Shown here piece after piece: positions 22,301 through 25,660 of a stretch of DNA of 28,841 nt. A program made the position numbers and the translations under genes. Position 1 is the first letter of the stretch, and each line of letters begins with the position of its first letter. Under the pieces are notes generated by a model that was not told the DNA's origin, ran no database searches, and worked only from the letters and a program-made list of their open reading frames with translations. The stretch is from positions 1 to 28,841 of the forward strand of contig JAIPMN010022891.1 in NCBI GenBank assembly GCA_020650975.1, read 5' to 3'. The DNA is from Apostichopus californicus. Taxonomy: Eukaryota; Echinodermata; Holothuroidea; Aspidochirotida; Stichopodidae.

Positions 22301-24412
22301 TACATGTATCAACTTACCCTGCCTAACGTTTCTTGCGCATCATTATATGCGATGTCCTGTTGGAGTTGAATGGGCATGTCCCTCATGAGCCGTGGGCCAC
22401 CAGGAATGGCTTGCCCCCTAGTGAAAATTAAATTAAAAAAAAAATAGGAGAGCGTAAATTCGCAATTGCCAACAAAAGAATCTAACCAACCCAAAAGACA
22501 AAAGATTTTTTTTCATGAGAACATCATAAATATTGTTGACGTCTTCTAAAAAGAACAGTTTGAAACATAATTGAAACTATGCATAGGACAAAATGATAGT
22601 CATGGGTTGAGGTACACAATCTTGAAGACCTAACATAACTACTTTTTACGGTTAAAAAGAGCATCTGTTTTTTAAACATCACCCCTGATTCTTTGACTGA
22701 AGATTTTGCATGAAAATTTCATTGACTGTTCTTTTGACGAACCATTTTTTCTAAGTAAATAAACTACGGAAAAACTGACTGGGTAAGATTAAGTACAAGT
22801 TGAAAGCAGCAGAAAATAATTTTGCGAGGATGAGATTGGAACGAGTGACCTCTGAATTATTTCGCTCAAGATATCGACTAAGCTATCCGGGCCTTAGTTT
22901 TTTTTACCCTGAGGCTTTTCCAGGACTCCTTTCATAGCCAGATTTGAAATCCTGGAGAGTCACTCTAAGCCACAGGCTAAGCTTCAGTGGCATGCACAGT
23001 ATTTTAAAAGGGTGGGGTTGGATGGCCAGGAAATTATTTAAATACCCTACTGCTTTAAATTTAGGAGCTGAACCTACATGCAAGGGGTCAGAGGCAAATC
23101 AAGGATGAAATGGTACGACCCTGGGGGTCAGTGAAAGGCAATTCCCATGTAGGGGGTGGTCTGGGGTTAGCAGTGGTCATATCTTCCCAGGATGAATGTA
23201 AAACAAAAAATTCCCTAAACCAAACAATTTTCACCAACTGCCAATGGGAGTTAGGGGGAGGGGGGAGGGGGATGACCCCCTGCACCCTGCCTCCTTCCCT
23301 GTTTTGGCAACTTTGTAACTTCTCTGAAATTACCATGACCAGCTTATAAATGACGATTACTTCTACACTGGGCAAAATCCGCACTCGACCCGGTATCACC
23401 TGTGACCTGAGTCGGGATGGACATGTATCGAAGAATGGATTAGAGGCTTGGAAGGATTGCTATGTTGTCAATTTTAGGAAAGACTACCTAAAGTAGAGGC
23501 ATATTTTTTTGCAAACCTGTGTCTGCGGAAGACGAGACTGAGATAGCTGATGACTGACTGCATAAGCTCCGGCGAGACACCATGGTCCTTCATGAACTCC
23601 TGCACGACGAAGAGCTTCTCCTGGAAGCGGACCCTGAGGAAGTTAAAACCGTGAGACTTTTATTTGCATTACGGATGTACAGTTATTGAGACTTGAGAAG
23701 CCTTGATTTTTGTTTTTGTTTCTCTACCTGTTTGAGGATAGCACAAGTCAGTAGTTTCTTTATCGATGGATTTTAAGTGCATTACCAGGCCTGACTGCTA
23801 GAGATATGAAGGTGTGGTCAACTTTGCAGCAGGTTTCATGTCAACAGAGTGTCGGTATGCAAGATCGTCGGACATTTTTGGCACTTTTGTGAGCGCTCTT
23901 CCATGCACCAGTGTAATTGTTCAGGGATACGTGACGATATATATGACGGGGCCCTCTACAATATCATTGCTTCGATTCAGAGATCAGTCAACAGCTACAG
24001 ATCACGCACATAAGGATTGATATGACAGCGCCCTCTATCTAGACATGCTGGAGAGGCCCCTTGTGCACACCTGAGTGTGTGGGGGAGACTAGCGCAAGTC
24101 AACAGCGGACACCCAGGGTCTCACTGTGAGTTGTAAAGTCATGTGAGAAGGTTTTTCCGCTTTGATCGAGACTACTGCAATGGAAACCTTAATTTTTACC
24201 TCGGTGTATCAGTGTTGGCCAGGGTAGCCGCGATCGACGACAGACAGTATCCGTACAGGAGCAGGCCGATCAACATGGCCACCAGGGCGATGAATCTGCC
24301 CAGGGTCGTGTTAGCGCTGATATCGCCGTATCCCGTGCTGGTCATGGTGGCCGCCGCCCAGTAGAGGGAGATGATGTACTTTTCCGGTGGTGTGCTGCTG
24401 CTGGTGGAAGTG
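1016..24412 (-). CDS. CNGK: Tandem-repeat K+-selective cyclic-nucleotide-gated channel (CNGK/tetraKCNG-like), 3' part, 31 exons
   Basis: Joined exons on the minus strand, 5' to 3': 24412-24200, 23633-23517, 22417-22318, 22034-21888, 21502-21318, 20752-20664, 20008-19927, 19731-19657, 18922-18755, 18122-18039, 17514-17438, 16045-15984, 15292-15237, 14301-14117, 12680-12577, 11674-11531, 11278-11117, 10816-10700, 10340-10207, 9641-9494, 9250-8932, 8492-8266, 7900-7829, 7637-7375, 7261-7122, 6487-6368, 5637-5510, 4802-4720, 3298-3208, 2120-1980, 1303-1016. Every border is AG/GT and the 4321 nt stay in one frame to the TGA. The protein has three GYGD K+ filters (24.3, 12.6, 6.4 kb), each followed by S6, a C-linker and a CNBD beginning VPLF or VPIF. 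Several channel modules on one chain, GYGD filters and a CNBD per module together define CNGK. Family knowledge: a plasma-membrane, cyclic-nucleotide-opened, hyperpolarising K+ channel, known best in sea urchin sperm flagella. The 5' end lies outside the window, so four repeats is inferred. Exons were placed by reading, without transcript data. Confidence 0.93.
1304..1979 (-). other. Intron, no further feature seen
   Basis: Last intron of the channel gene. AT-rich with a purine-rich stretch around 1400-1470; no coding or mobile signal recognised. Confidence 0.7.
1980..2120 (-). CDS. CNGK: Exon: repeat 4 CNBD, first half of beta roll
   Basis: Acceptor CCCCAACAG, donor GTGAGA; phase 0 both sides, 47 codons. 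Begins VPIFKDAEGSFFRSLSLMLR, continues NDYIVRQGDVGDEM and ends YFIHRGT. Closely parallels the repeat 2 exon at 21888-22034. The acceptor is only about 17 nt from the ATT-rich tail of a SINE. Confidence 0.95.
2138..2511 (-). mobile_element. tRNA-derived SINE
   Basis: Read on the minus strand, the head starts near 2511 with a Pol III A-box-like TGGTCAAGTGG and a B box GGTTCGAGCCC about 40 nt later. A body follows with TGTCCTTGGGCAAAGCACTT and CACCCAGGTGTATAAATGGG, a sequence style I know from SINEs of marine deuterostomes. It ends in an (ATT)n tail at about 2138-2155. It lies in a channel intron in the same orientation as the gene. I saw no clear target-site duplication. Exact family unknown. 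Confidence 0.8.
2512..3207 (-). other. Intron remainder, no feature seen
   Basis: AT-rich intron between the SINE and exon 3298-3208. Open frames here are short and show no recognisable protein. Confidence 0.6.
3208..3298 (-). CDS. CNGK: Exon: repeat 4 C-linker, last part
   Basis: Acceptor CTTTTCCAG, donor GTAATG; phase 2 in, phase 0 out. Encodes GVDQHTLLRDAPFCLQTELA and LNINEHHLTK, aligning with the GVDTDSLFDGLP segment of repeat 3. It lies between an intron holding the 13-bp-core minisatellite and an intron holding the SINE. Confidence 0.92.
3402..4330. repeat. Minisatellite with 13-14 bp core
   Basis: Dense tandem array inside a channel intron. The core on the plus strand is close to CTTGTACTCATAG or ATTTGTACCCATA; the two variants often alternate, giving 26-27 and 40 bp higher-order units. 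Degenerate copies continue to about 4445. Because the core lacks stop codons in some frames, it yields artefactual Tyr/Leu/Thr-rich open frames on both strands. Confidence 0.93.
4331..4719 (-). other. Intron remainder, no feature seen
   Basis: Degenerate minisatellite copies at the start, then unique AT-rich intron up to exon 4802-4720. No feature recognised. Confidence 0.6.
4720..4802 (-). CDS. CNGK: Exon: repeat 4 C-linker, middle part
   Basis: Acceptor CTCGAACAG, donor GTAAGT; phase 0 in, phase 2 out. Encodes EQMKDMKLNSKLRNRVISYF and DYLWRRN. It aligns with VLDYYNYMWLRT of repeat 3 and with SYLSLVFRRHR of repeat 2. The intron upstream is unusually T-rich in the transcript sense. Confidence 0.92.
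4861..5020. repeat. A-rich (AAATA)n low-complexity tract
   Basis: Nearly pure A/T with AAATA and AAAAT units on the plus strand, hence a long U-rich tract in the transcript. It begins about 58 nt upstream of the acceptor of exon 4802-4720. Confidence 0.9.
5021..5509 (-). other. Intron, no feature recognised
   Basis: A-rich to about 5105, then mixed unique sequence (5110-5460). No coding, RNA or mobile signal recognised. Confidence 0.6.
5510..5637 (-). CDS. CNGK: Exon: repeat 4 S6 and start of C-linker
   Basis: Acceptor CCTCTCGTCAG after a long CT tract (about 5638-5672), donor GTAAAG; phase 1 in, phase 0 out. S6 reads IASLVMVIGQLLNGSVLGNI and ends ASTLAN, followed by EEAGRVEYEERLDAVK, the first C-linker helix. 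Confidence 0.94.
5638..6367 (-). other. Intron with CT tract and short TA repeat
   Basis: Contains a CT-rich run (transcript sense) directly before the exon 5637-5510 acceptor and a TATATACA repeat near 6340-6362. Otherwise nothing recognised. Confidence 0.6.
6368..6487 (-). CDS. CNGK: Exon: repeat 4 pore helix and filter
   Basis: Acceptor AACCTGCAG, donor GTAAGT; phase 1 in and out. Encodes YSKNTTSDLDRYGDCLYWAV, then ATLTSTGYGDIHAHSLVEM. The GYGD filter matches repeat 2. An N-glycosylation sequon (NTT) lies in the turret. Confidence 0.95.
6488..7121 (-). other. Intron, no feature recognised
   Basis: G-rich low-complexity blocks (about 6540-6625 and 6900-6950) and a poly-A run near 7070-7087. 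No coding signal. Confidence 0.6.
7122..7261 (-). CDS. CNGK: Exon: repeat 4 S5 and outer loop
   Basis: Acceptor CTTCCTACAG, donor GTGAGT; phase 2 in, phase 1 out. S5 reads LQVRLTKTFVTVVVIIHFFA as printed in one continuous frame, then SLWYFIACPPWEHGECLQGS and WASAL. The H-F-A-L-W-Y-A-C pattern matches S5 of repeat 3. The turret is much shorter than that of repeat 3. Confidence 0.93.
7375..7637 (-). CDS. CNGK: Exon: repeat 4 S2-S3 loop, S3, S4 and S4-S5 linker
   Basis: Acceptor CTTTTTCAG, donor GTGAGT; phase 0 in, phase 2 out. Contains IYIKFHVSCADEYGELEKDF, S3 (GFRLDLVAALPLDIFALCF), S4 (LIAYTFLRWVHLLRLFRV) and linker SEFFENWEKELNIN, whose last residue is completed by the next exon. The S4 charge positions read R, H, R, R. 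Repeat 3 uses four small exons for the same region. Confidence 0.95.
7829..7900 (-). CDS. CNGK: Exon: repeat 4 S2
   Basis: Phase 0 exon of 24 codons, acceptor CTTTACAG, donor GTCAGT. Encodes SAFQVWSLQITLFSYLCELV and FLFE, the S2 helix with its acidic cytoplasmic end. The exon is frame-symmetric. Confidence 0.9.
7901..8265 (-). other. Intron, no feature recognised
   Basis: Poly-A run at about 7910-7928; the rest is unique AT-rich sequence. Confidence 0.6.
8266..8492 (-). CDS. CNGK: Exon: repeat 4 N-terminal segment and S1
   Basis: Acceptor CCACCTAG, donor GTGAGT; phase 1 in, phase 0 out. An acidic stretch (EETSEPAGGDADGDHPS) is followed by a Cys-rich FPLCCFFGNKNYVETILR, pre-S1 NHFVLSPESPVVRNLSRL, and S1 helix TCALAFVLTWTIIYQ. 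Confidence 0.9.
8493..8931 (-). other. Intron, no feature recognised
   Basis: Unique AT-rich sequence; no repeat or coding signal recognised. Confidence 0.6.
8932..9250 (-). CDS. CNGK: Exon: Asn/Ser/Pro-rich linker, repeat 3 to 4
   Basis: Longest exon (319 nt), acceptor CATTTTACAG, phase 0 in, phase 1 out. Encodes about 106 low-complexity residues: Ser/Asn runs at the start, Pro/Ser/Ala in the middle (DPPASPGSAEPPASPAGS), Asn/Thr runs, then a Lys/Gly-rich end. No fold is expected. Two in-phase donors are possible, GTAAGC (chosen, last base 8932) and GTGGTA three bases earlier in the transcript, which would drop one Gly. Confidence 0.88.
9494..9641 (-). CDS. CNGK: Exon: repeat 3 CNBD C helix
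   Basis: Acceptor CCCGTCCAG, donor GTAGGT; phase 2 in, phase 0 out. Encodes AQTNCDCFVLTKEDLDEVLT, then a helix ending RKRSDAKDL. The last CNBD strand and the C helix that closes over the ligand lie here, followed by a basic exit from the domain. Confidence 0.92.
9642..10206 (-). other. Intron, no feature recognised
   Basis: Contains a poly-A stretch near 9866-9877 and C-rich blocks near 9957-9968 and 10118-10140. No coding signal. Confidence 0.6.
10207..10340 (-). CDS. CNGK: Exon: repeat 3 CNBD, phosphate-binding cassette
   Basis: Acceptor TGCTCCACAG, donor GTTTCA; phase 0 in, phase 2 out. Encodes MFFIHRGVVDVVSEDG and then GRFFGEISLVYSCPRTASIR. FGE and RTA are both intact, so this is a canonical ligand-binding cassette. 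From memory, functional work on sea urchin CNGK assigned cGMP gating mainly to the third CNBD, which fits. The donor is weak outside its GT. Confidence 0.92.
10341..10699 (-). other. Intron, no feature recognised
   Basis: Unique AT-rich sequence between the two repeat 3 CNBD exons. Confidence 0.6.
10700..10816 (-). CDS. CNGK: Exon: repeat 3 CNBD, first part
   Basis: Acceptor ATCGACAG, donor GTGAGA; phase 0 both sides, 39 codons. Begins VPLFQNTEVGFQKMLAMCIK and ends IVKKHDFGKE. The exon border falls inside the beta roll, just before MFFIHRG; in repeats 2 and 4 the matching intron lies after RRGT or HRGT. Confidence 0.94.
11117..11278 (-). CDS. CNGK: Exon: repeat 3 C-linker
   Basis: Acceptor TTGTGATAG, donor GTGAGT; phase 0 both sides, 54 codons. 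Starts DNQVEKGLAQRVLDYYNYMW, continues LRTKGVDTDSLFDGLP and ends LYQDMINN. This is the whole remaining C-linker in one exon; repeats 2 and 4 split it with a phase 2 intron at the LRTKG position, so repeat 3 appears to have lost that intron. Confidence 0.94.
11531..11674 (-). CDS. CNGK: Exon: repeat 3 S6 and start of C-linker
   Basis: Acceptor ATCCCGTAG, donor GTACCG; phase 0 both sides, 48 codons. S6 reads VLALSAMIFGIVFFGYVIAS and ends VAASLANADA. The first C-linker helix follows (RARYQEKLTAIGQYLK). The phase 0 border after QYLK matches the one after DAVK in repeat 4. Confidence 0.94.
11675..12576 (-). other. Intron with a GC-richer island of unknown nature
   Basis: About 11840-12060 is clearly GC-richer than the rest of the intron and has an open frame on the minus strand, but no protein or RNA family is recognisable. 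It may be an old mobile element. The rest is AT-rich. Confidence 0.5.
12577..12680 (-). CDS. CNGK: Exon: repeat 3 pore helix and filter
   Basis: Acceptor TTATGTAG, donor GTGAGT; phase 1 in, phase 0 out. Encodes KEPIITQYFISLYWAAATGA then SVGYGDIVAKTQLE. The filter is a K+ type GYGD, but the residues before it are GASV, where repeats 2 and 4 have TST. Confidence 0.94.
12815..14110. repeat. 92-bp minisatellite abutting a splice donor
   Basis: About 14 tandem units. Spacing is exactly 92 bp for the early copies (the ATGCTGG(C) landmark at 12951, 13043, 13135, 13227, with its variant at 13319) and looser, about 100-110 bp, after 13790. Units contain GTTACACAAGCAAC, GCTGGCTCATACTCACAAG, TCTCTGTGTATGCCGGTTCA and ATGAAATGATCCATTTG. 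The right edge merges with the donor of exon 14301-14117, whose flank is itself a unit. Confidence 0.95.
14117..14301 (-). CDS. CNGK: Exon: repeat 3 S5 and extracellular turret
   Basis: Acceptor TTCCCGCAG, donor GTGAGT; phase 2 in, phase 1 out. S5 reads KWKFFFYLVLFMHILACVWY, with the H-ILAC-W pattern typical of CNG/HCN S5. A long turret follows with several Cys and two N-glycosylation sequons (NDT and NSS), suggesting a glycosylated outer loop. The donor lies at the very edge of a 92-bp tandem array whose units contain copies of it. Confidence 0.93.
14302..14712 (-). other. Intron, no feature recognised
   Basis: AT-rich, with a short TTATTATTA run near 14636-14660 and (TA)n near 14718-14733 next to the retroelement tail. 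No coding signal. Confidence 0.6.
14713..15120 (-). mobile_element. 5'-truncated retroelement 3' end, Penelope-like
   Basis: On the minus strand a coding remnant runs from 15120 to a stop at 14995-14997. It is followed by about 280 nt of untranslated tail containing CTGACGAAGGTCCTATGGGG and ending near a TA microsatellite. The CTGA(C/A)GAAGG...GGGACC motif and a C-terminus of WI-(R/K)-GLN type are what I associate with Penelope-like elements. The coding frame breaks upstream of 15120, fitting 5' truncation. Family assignment is by memory of motifs. Confidence 0.6.
14995..15120 (-). pseudogene. C-terminal fragment of retroelement ORF
   Basis: 41 codons and a TAG: KSATECKRKENDWIFRIKSH, then ITGLNKDLGHLNNYQF. 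The pattern of basic residues, E-x-x-WI, then GLN resembles the C-terminal end of GIY-YIG-bearing Penelope-like ORFs. There is no start codon and the frame is closed directly upstream, so this is a dead remnant. Confidence 0.58.
15237..15292 (-). CDS. CNGK: Exon: repeat 3 S4-S5 linker
   Basis: Tiny 56-nt exon, acceptor ATCAACAG, donor GTAACA; phase 0 in, phase 2 out. Encodes PLAFNYLESGVEMETGNIR, aligning with SEFFENWEKELNIK of repeat 4 but divergent. Without it, repeat 3 would lose the S4-S5 linker and the phases would not join. It is the least conserved part of the module, so the acceptor choice is slightly uncertain. Confidence 0.78.
15293..15983 (-). other. Intron, no feature recognised
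   Basis: AT-rich; C-run at about 15590-15620. No coding or mobile signal recognised. Confidence 0.6.
15984..16045 (-). CDS. CNGK: Exon: repeat 3 S4
   Basis: Acceptor TTTTGCAG, donor GTGAGT; phase 1 in, phase 0 out. Encodes EYALHIYAVVRLNRLIQFYR plus V. The charged positions at every third residue read R, R, Q, R, so one gating-charge position is Gln. The exon contains almost nothing but the voltage-sensor helix. Confidence 0.92.
16046..17437 (-). other. Intron with short simple repeats only
   Basis: 1.4 kb intron between the S3 and S4 exons of repeat 3. Holds (AAATT)n at 16084-16106 and a C-run near 16173-16186. No coding, RNA or mobile signal recognised. Confidence 0.6.
16084..16106. repeat. 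(AAATT)n microsatellite
   Basis: About four and a half perfect pentamer units. Confidence 0.85.
17438..17514 (-). CDS. CNGK: Exon: repeat 3 S3
   Basis: Acceptor TTTCAG, donor GTGAGT; phase 2 in, phase 1 out. Encodes TNFLIDLMACFPTELIAYCF and VRSTDG. The FLIDLMACFPTEL motif corresponds to the S3 signature FxxDLxAxxPxxx of CNG/HCN/KCNH-type channels. Confidence 0.92.
17515..18038 (-). other. Intron, no feature recognised
   Basis: T-rich tract near 17579-17604 and a G-run near 17759-17769. No coding signal. Confidence 0.6.
18039..18122 (-). CDS. CNGK: Exon: repeat 3 S2-S3 loop
   Basis: Acceptor TTTTGTAG, donor GTGAGT; phase 2 both sides. Encodes the cytoplasmic S2-S3 loop, YLKFHSAFFNENKVLVTHPV then STAKHYFK. 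It aligns with the IYIKFHV loop start of repeat 4 and runs into S3. Confidence 0.9.
18123..18754 (-). other. Intron, no feature recognised
   Basis: Unique AT-rich sequence. Confidence 0.6.
18755..18922 (-). CDS. CNGK: Exon: repeat 3 S1 and start of S2
   Basis: Acceptor CGTTGCAG, donor GTGAGA; phase 2 both sides. Encodes the S1 hydrophobic helix (FRVAISLLSVFTVTIQASFL), a short extracellular loop with HTSGTFWG, then the S2 helix (INYFLEITFYIDM). Confidence 0.92.
18923..19656 (-). other. Intron, no feature recognised
   Basis: Unique AT-rich sequence. Confidence 0.6.
19657..19731 (-). CDS. CNGK: Exon: repeat 3 pre-S1 segment
   Basis: Acceptor TCACCGCAG, donor GTGAGC; phase 2 both sides, 75 nt. 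Encodes YSDDYLEPFKHFSPVTRLFL and ends KLLMR, an amphipathic segment in the position of the pre-S1 helix of CNG/HCN/KCNH-type channels. Confidence 0.82.
19927..20008 (-). CDS. CNGK: Exon: inter-repeat linker, repeat 2 to 3
   Basis: Acceptor TCCACACAG, donor GTAAGT; phase 1 in, phase 2 out. Encodes a hydrophilic acidic-then-basic stretch (DTEELEADRSVEATSHRKTD, then SVKVFNK). No known motif; supported by strong splice sites and by keeping the frame between two well-recognised modules. Confidence 0.8.
20009..20663 (-). other. Intron, no feature recognised
   Basis: Unique AT-rich sequence between the two linker exons. Confidence 0.6.
20664..20752 (-). CDS. CNGK: Exon: charged linker after repeat 2 CNBD
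   Basis: Acceptor TTCAAACAG, donor GTAATT; phase 2 in, phase 1 out. Encodes a polar, charged stretch rich in Glu, Lys, Gln and Arg (QFKEAASNRDHLLELKSASQ onward) that looks helical, with no recognised domain. It links repeat 2 to repeat 3. Skipping this exon together with the next (89 + 82 nt) would keep the frame. Confidence 0.8.
20753..21317 (-). other. Intron, no feature recognised
   Basis: AT-rich, with purine-rich sequence (AAGAAG type) at about 21250-21300 just after the repeat 2 CNBD donor in transcript sense. No coding signal. Confidence 0.6.
21318..21502 (-). CDS. CNGK: Exon: repeat 2 CNBD, phosphate-binding cassette and C helix
   Basis: Phase 0 in, phase 2 out (donor GTAAGT). Contains a canonical phosphate-binding cassette: GQYFGEVGLIFGDY followed by RTATVRA, with the ligand-contacting Glu of FGE and the Arg-Thr pair both present. 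The C helix follows (LTRRDLDEALTEFPLIAK). On sequence this site looks able to bind cyclic nucleotide, unlike the last CNBD of the protein. Confidence 0.95.
21503..21887 (-). other. Intron, no feature recognised
   Basis: Unique sequence with a G-rich block at about 21719-21753. Confidence 0.6.
21888..22034 (-). CDS. CNGK: Exon: repeat 2 CNBD, first half of beta roll
   Basis: Phase 0 exon of 49 codons between acceptor TTGCAG and donor GTGAGC. Starts VPLFKDCDSGFLRQLSLKTH, continues through the PGDIIVYEGDMG turn and ends MYFIRRGTCE. These are the first helix and beta strands of a CNBD, with the conserved GD and RRG motifs. The same phase 0 border before VP(L/I)F recurs in repeats 3 and 4. Confidence 0.95.
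22085..22102. repeat. Short perfect inverted repeat
   Basis: CTCGCC and GGCGAG separated by six bases form a GC-only six-base-pair hairpin in an otherwise AT-rich intron. No function assigned. Confidence 0.6.
22318..22417 (-). CDS. CNGK: Exon: repeat 2 C-linker, second part
   Basis: Acceptor CACTAG, donor GTAAGT; phase 2 in, phase 0 out. Encodes GQAIPGGPRLMRDMPIQLQQ and then a helix ending ETLGR, matching the late C-linker segments of repeats 3 and 4. The phase 2 border after RRHR has a counterpart after RRNK in repeat 4 (exon 4802-4720), so this intron position probably predates the repeat duplication. Confidence 0.9.
22418..23516 (-). other. Intron with degenerate repeats
   Basis: 1.1 kb intron. 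Holds the tRNA-like SINE head at 22825-22893; 22985-23300 has purine-rich and degraded repeat-like sequence that I cannot assign. No coding signal. Confidence 0.55.
22825..22893 (-). mobile_element. Degenerate tRNA-derived SINE head
   Basis: On the minus strand GGCCCGGATAGCTTAGTCGA gives an A box (TAGCTTAGTCG, close to TAGCTCAGTCGG). A B-box-like GTTCCAATCTC lies about 40 nt later, one change from GTTCGAATC. The tRNA-like spacing is right but arms are decayed, so it is a SINE relic and not a functional tRNA gene. Confidence 0.6.
23517..23633 (-). CDS. CNGK: Exon: repeat 2 C-linker, first part
   Basis: Acceptor TTCCTCAG, donor GTTTGC; phase 2 on both sides, 117 nt, so skipping it would keep the frame. 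Encodes the helices just after S6, starting VRFQEKLFVVQEFMKDHGVS and ending LVFRRHR. This is the CNG/HCN-type C-linker that couples ligand binding to the gate. The donor is not a strong consensus, but the protein match and phase support it. Confidence 0.9.
23634..24199 (-). other. Intron with unassigned moderately GC-rich stretch
   Basis: About 23800-24110 is more complex than typical intron here and carries two related motifs, GGGGCCCTCTACAATATC near 23949 and CAGCGCCCTCTATC near 24026. It may be an old mobile element; no family recognised. Confidence 0.45.
24200..24412 (-). CDS. CNGK: Exon: repeat 2 pore helix, filter and S6
   Basis: Reads after acceptor TTACAG and ends at donor GTAAAA; phase 2 in, phase 2 out. 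A Ser/Thr-rich turret leads into pore helix YIISLYWAAAT and filter TMTSTGYGD. A long hydrophobic S6 follows, ending SSIAATLAN, the motif that also closes S6 in the two later repeats. Pore and S6 share this exon, whereas repeats 3 and 4 have an intron between them. It is the most 5' exon I can find here; the missing upstream exon must end two bases into a codon. Confidence 0.93.
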
Positions 24413-25239
24413 CTGTAAGATAGGATGGGGCGGAATGCAAACGTTTAATACAAAATGATCAATCGTGTAAGAAAAAAACAAAAAAAAACTAGCACTTAAT
24501 TCACTCCATTTTTATAATAGGAACTTTCCTAAATTGGCCTCAATTTCATGTAGAAAACAGAAGAAGAAAATAAAGAAAAGATATTAACAAAGTTGAGTCT
24601 GATTCAGCATAAATTTATCTAAGTAAATAGCTGATTTGTATACAGCAGTTGATTGGACGAATTAATATGAAAGCGAGATCTTCAGTCACAGCTCGTAAAT
24701 CATTTTTTGAAAACGGTATAATTTAAACTACATGTGACTAAAACTTTCAGTTGAATCAACAAAGAAACCATTCATCTTTACAATGTTTTTTTCACAATTA
24801 TATCAAATCTACAAGGCCTTAAACTATTCTCTTTTTTTGGTTCTTGTTGCTATCATGATGCAAATTTATCCTCGTTCAGAATGTGGTAAAATTACAACTG
24901 CATGAAATACTTTGTACTAAATTGAGCATTAGAAACGAGTCGATGTAAAATTGCTTGAAGTGAAAGAGAATTTACCAGCTTTTGTTAGCTCAGCTTTGTC
25001 CATCAACGGAAATCAAAGATGGCTGAATGTGAAGATATCAATCTTTAAACTCTAAAATTCAGCTCCTTTTAATCAGTTAAAGAGTTTTGTAAATTTAATA
25101 TGTCAACTTATGCGTTGTTGTTCTCGTAGTTGTTCACTAATAGCTTGTTTATCGTATGGTTCTGTTTGTATTCACTACTGTTTCATGTTTACTGTCGACG
25201 GGAAATCATTTTCCGTTTTTTGTTCTCTGAAATGGAAAA

Positions 25240-25270
25240 TAAAGTTATCTATTTATCTATCTATTTATCT
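25240..25270. repeat. (TCTATTTA)n microsatellite
   Basis: Short run of ATCT and ATTT tetramers. Confidence 0.8.
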
Positions 25271-25353
25271 TAATTCCATAAATCAGGGGTCCAGCTTTTG
25301 GCATCCATGTTAAATTGTTAGCCATTTTTGGGTGTAATCAAAGTACCTTTCAT

Positions 25354-25660
25354 GTATATATCATTACTTGATGTATATTATGCAGCTTTAAGTGTATGTA
25401 TCACACTACGTGGACGTAGTTGTATCTGAAGCATGTAGCTGTATGTATAACAGTAGGTGCAGGTAGTCATATGTGCAGCATGTAGTTGTATGTATCACAG
25501 TAGGTGCAGGTAGTTGTATGTGCAGTAGGTAGTTTGATGTATCACAGTACGTGGACGCAGTCGTATGTGTAGCATGTAGTTGTGTGTATCACAGTACGTG
25601 GACATAGTCGTATGTGTAGCATGTAGTTGTATGTATCACAGTACAGTACGTGAATGTACT
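25354..25660. repeat. 47-bp minisatellite
   Basis: About six units with exact 47-bp spacing of the TCACAG/TAACAG landmark (25401, 25448, 25495, 25542). Unit contains GTATCACAGTACGTGGACGT, AGTCGTATGTGTAGCATGTA and GTTGTAT, with variants. Confidence 0.92.

Noticed and set aside
22825..22893. Functional tRNA gene
   Set aside because: A and B boxes are tRNA-like, but the B box is mutated and the arms do not pair; more likely a SINE relic.
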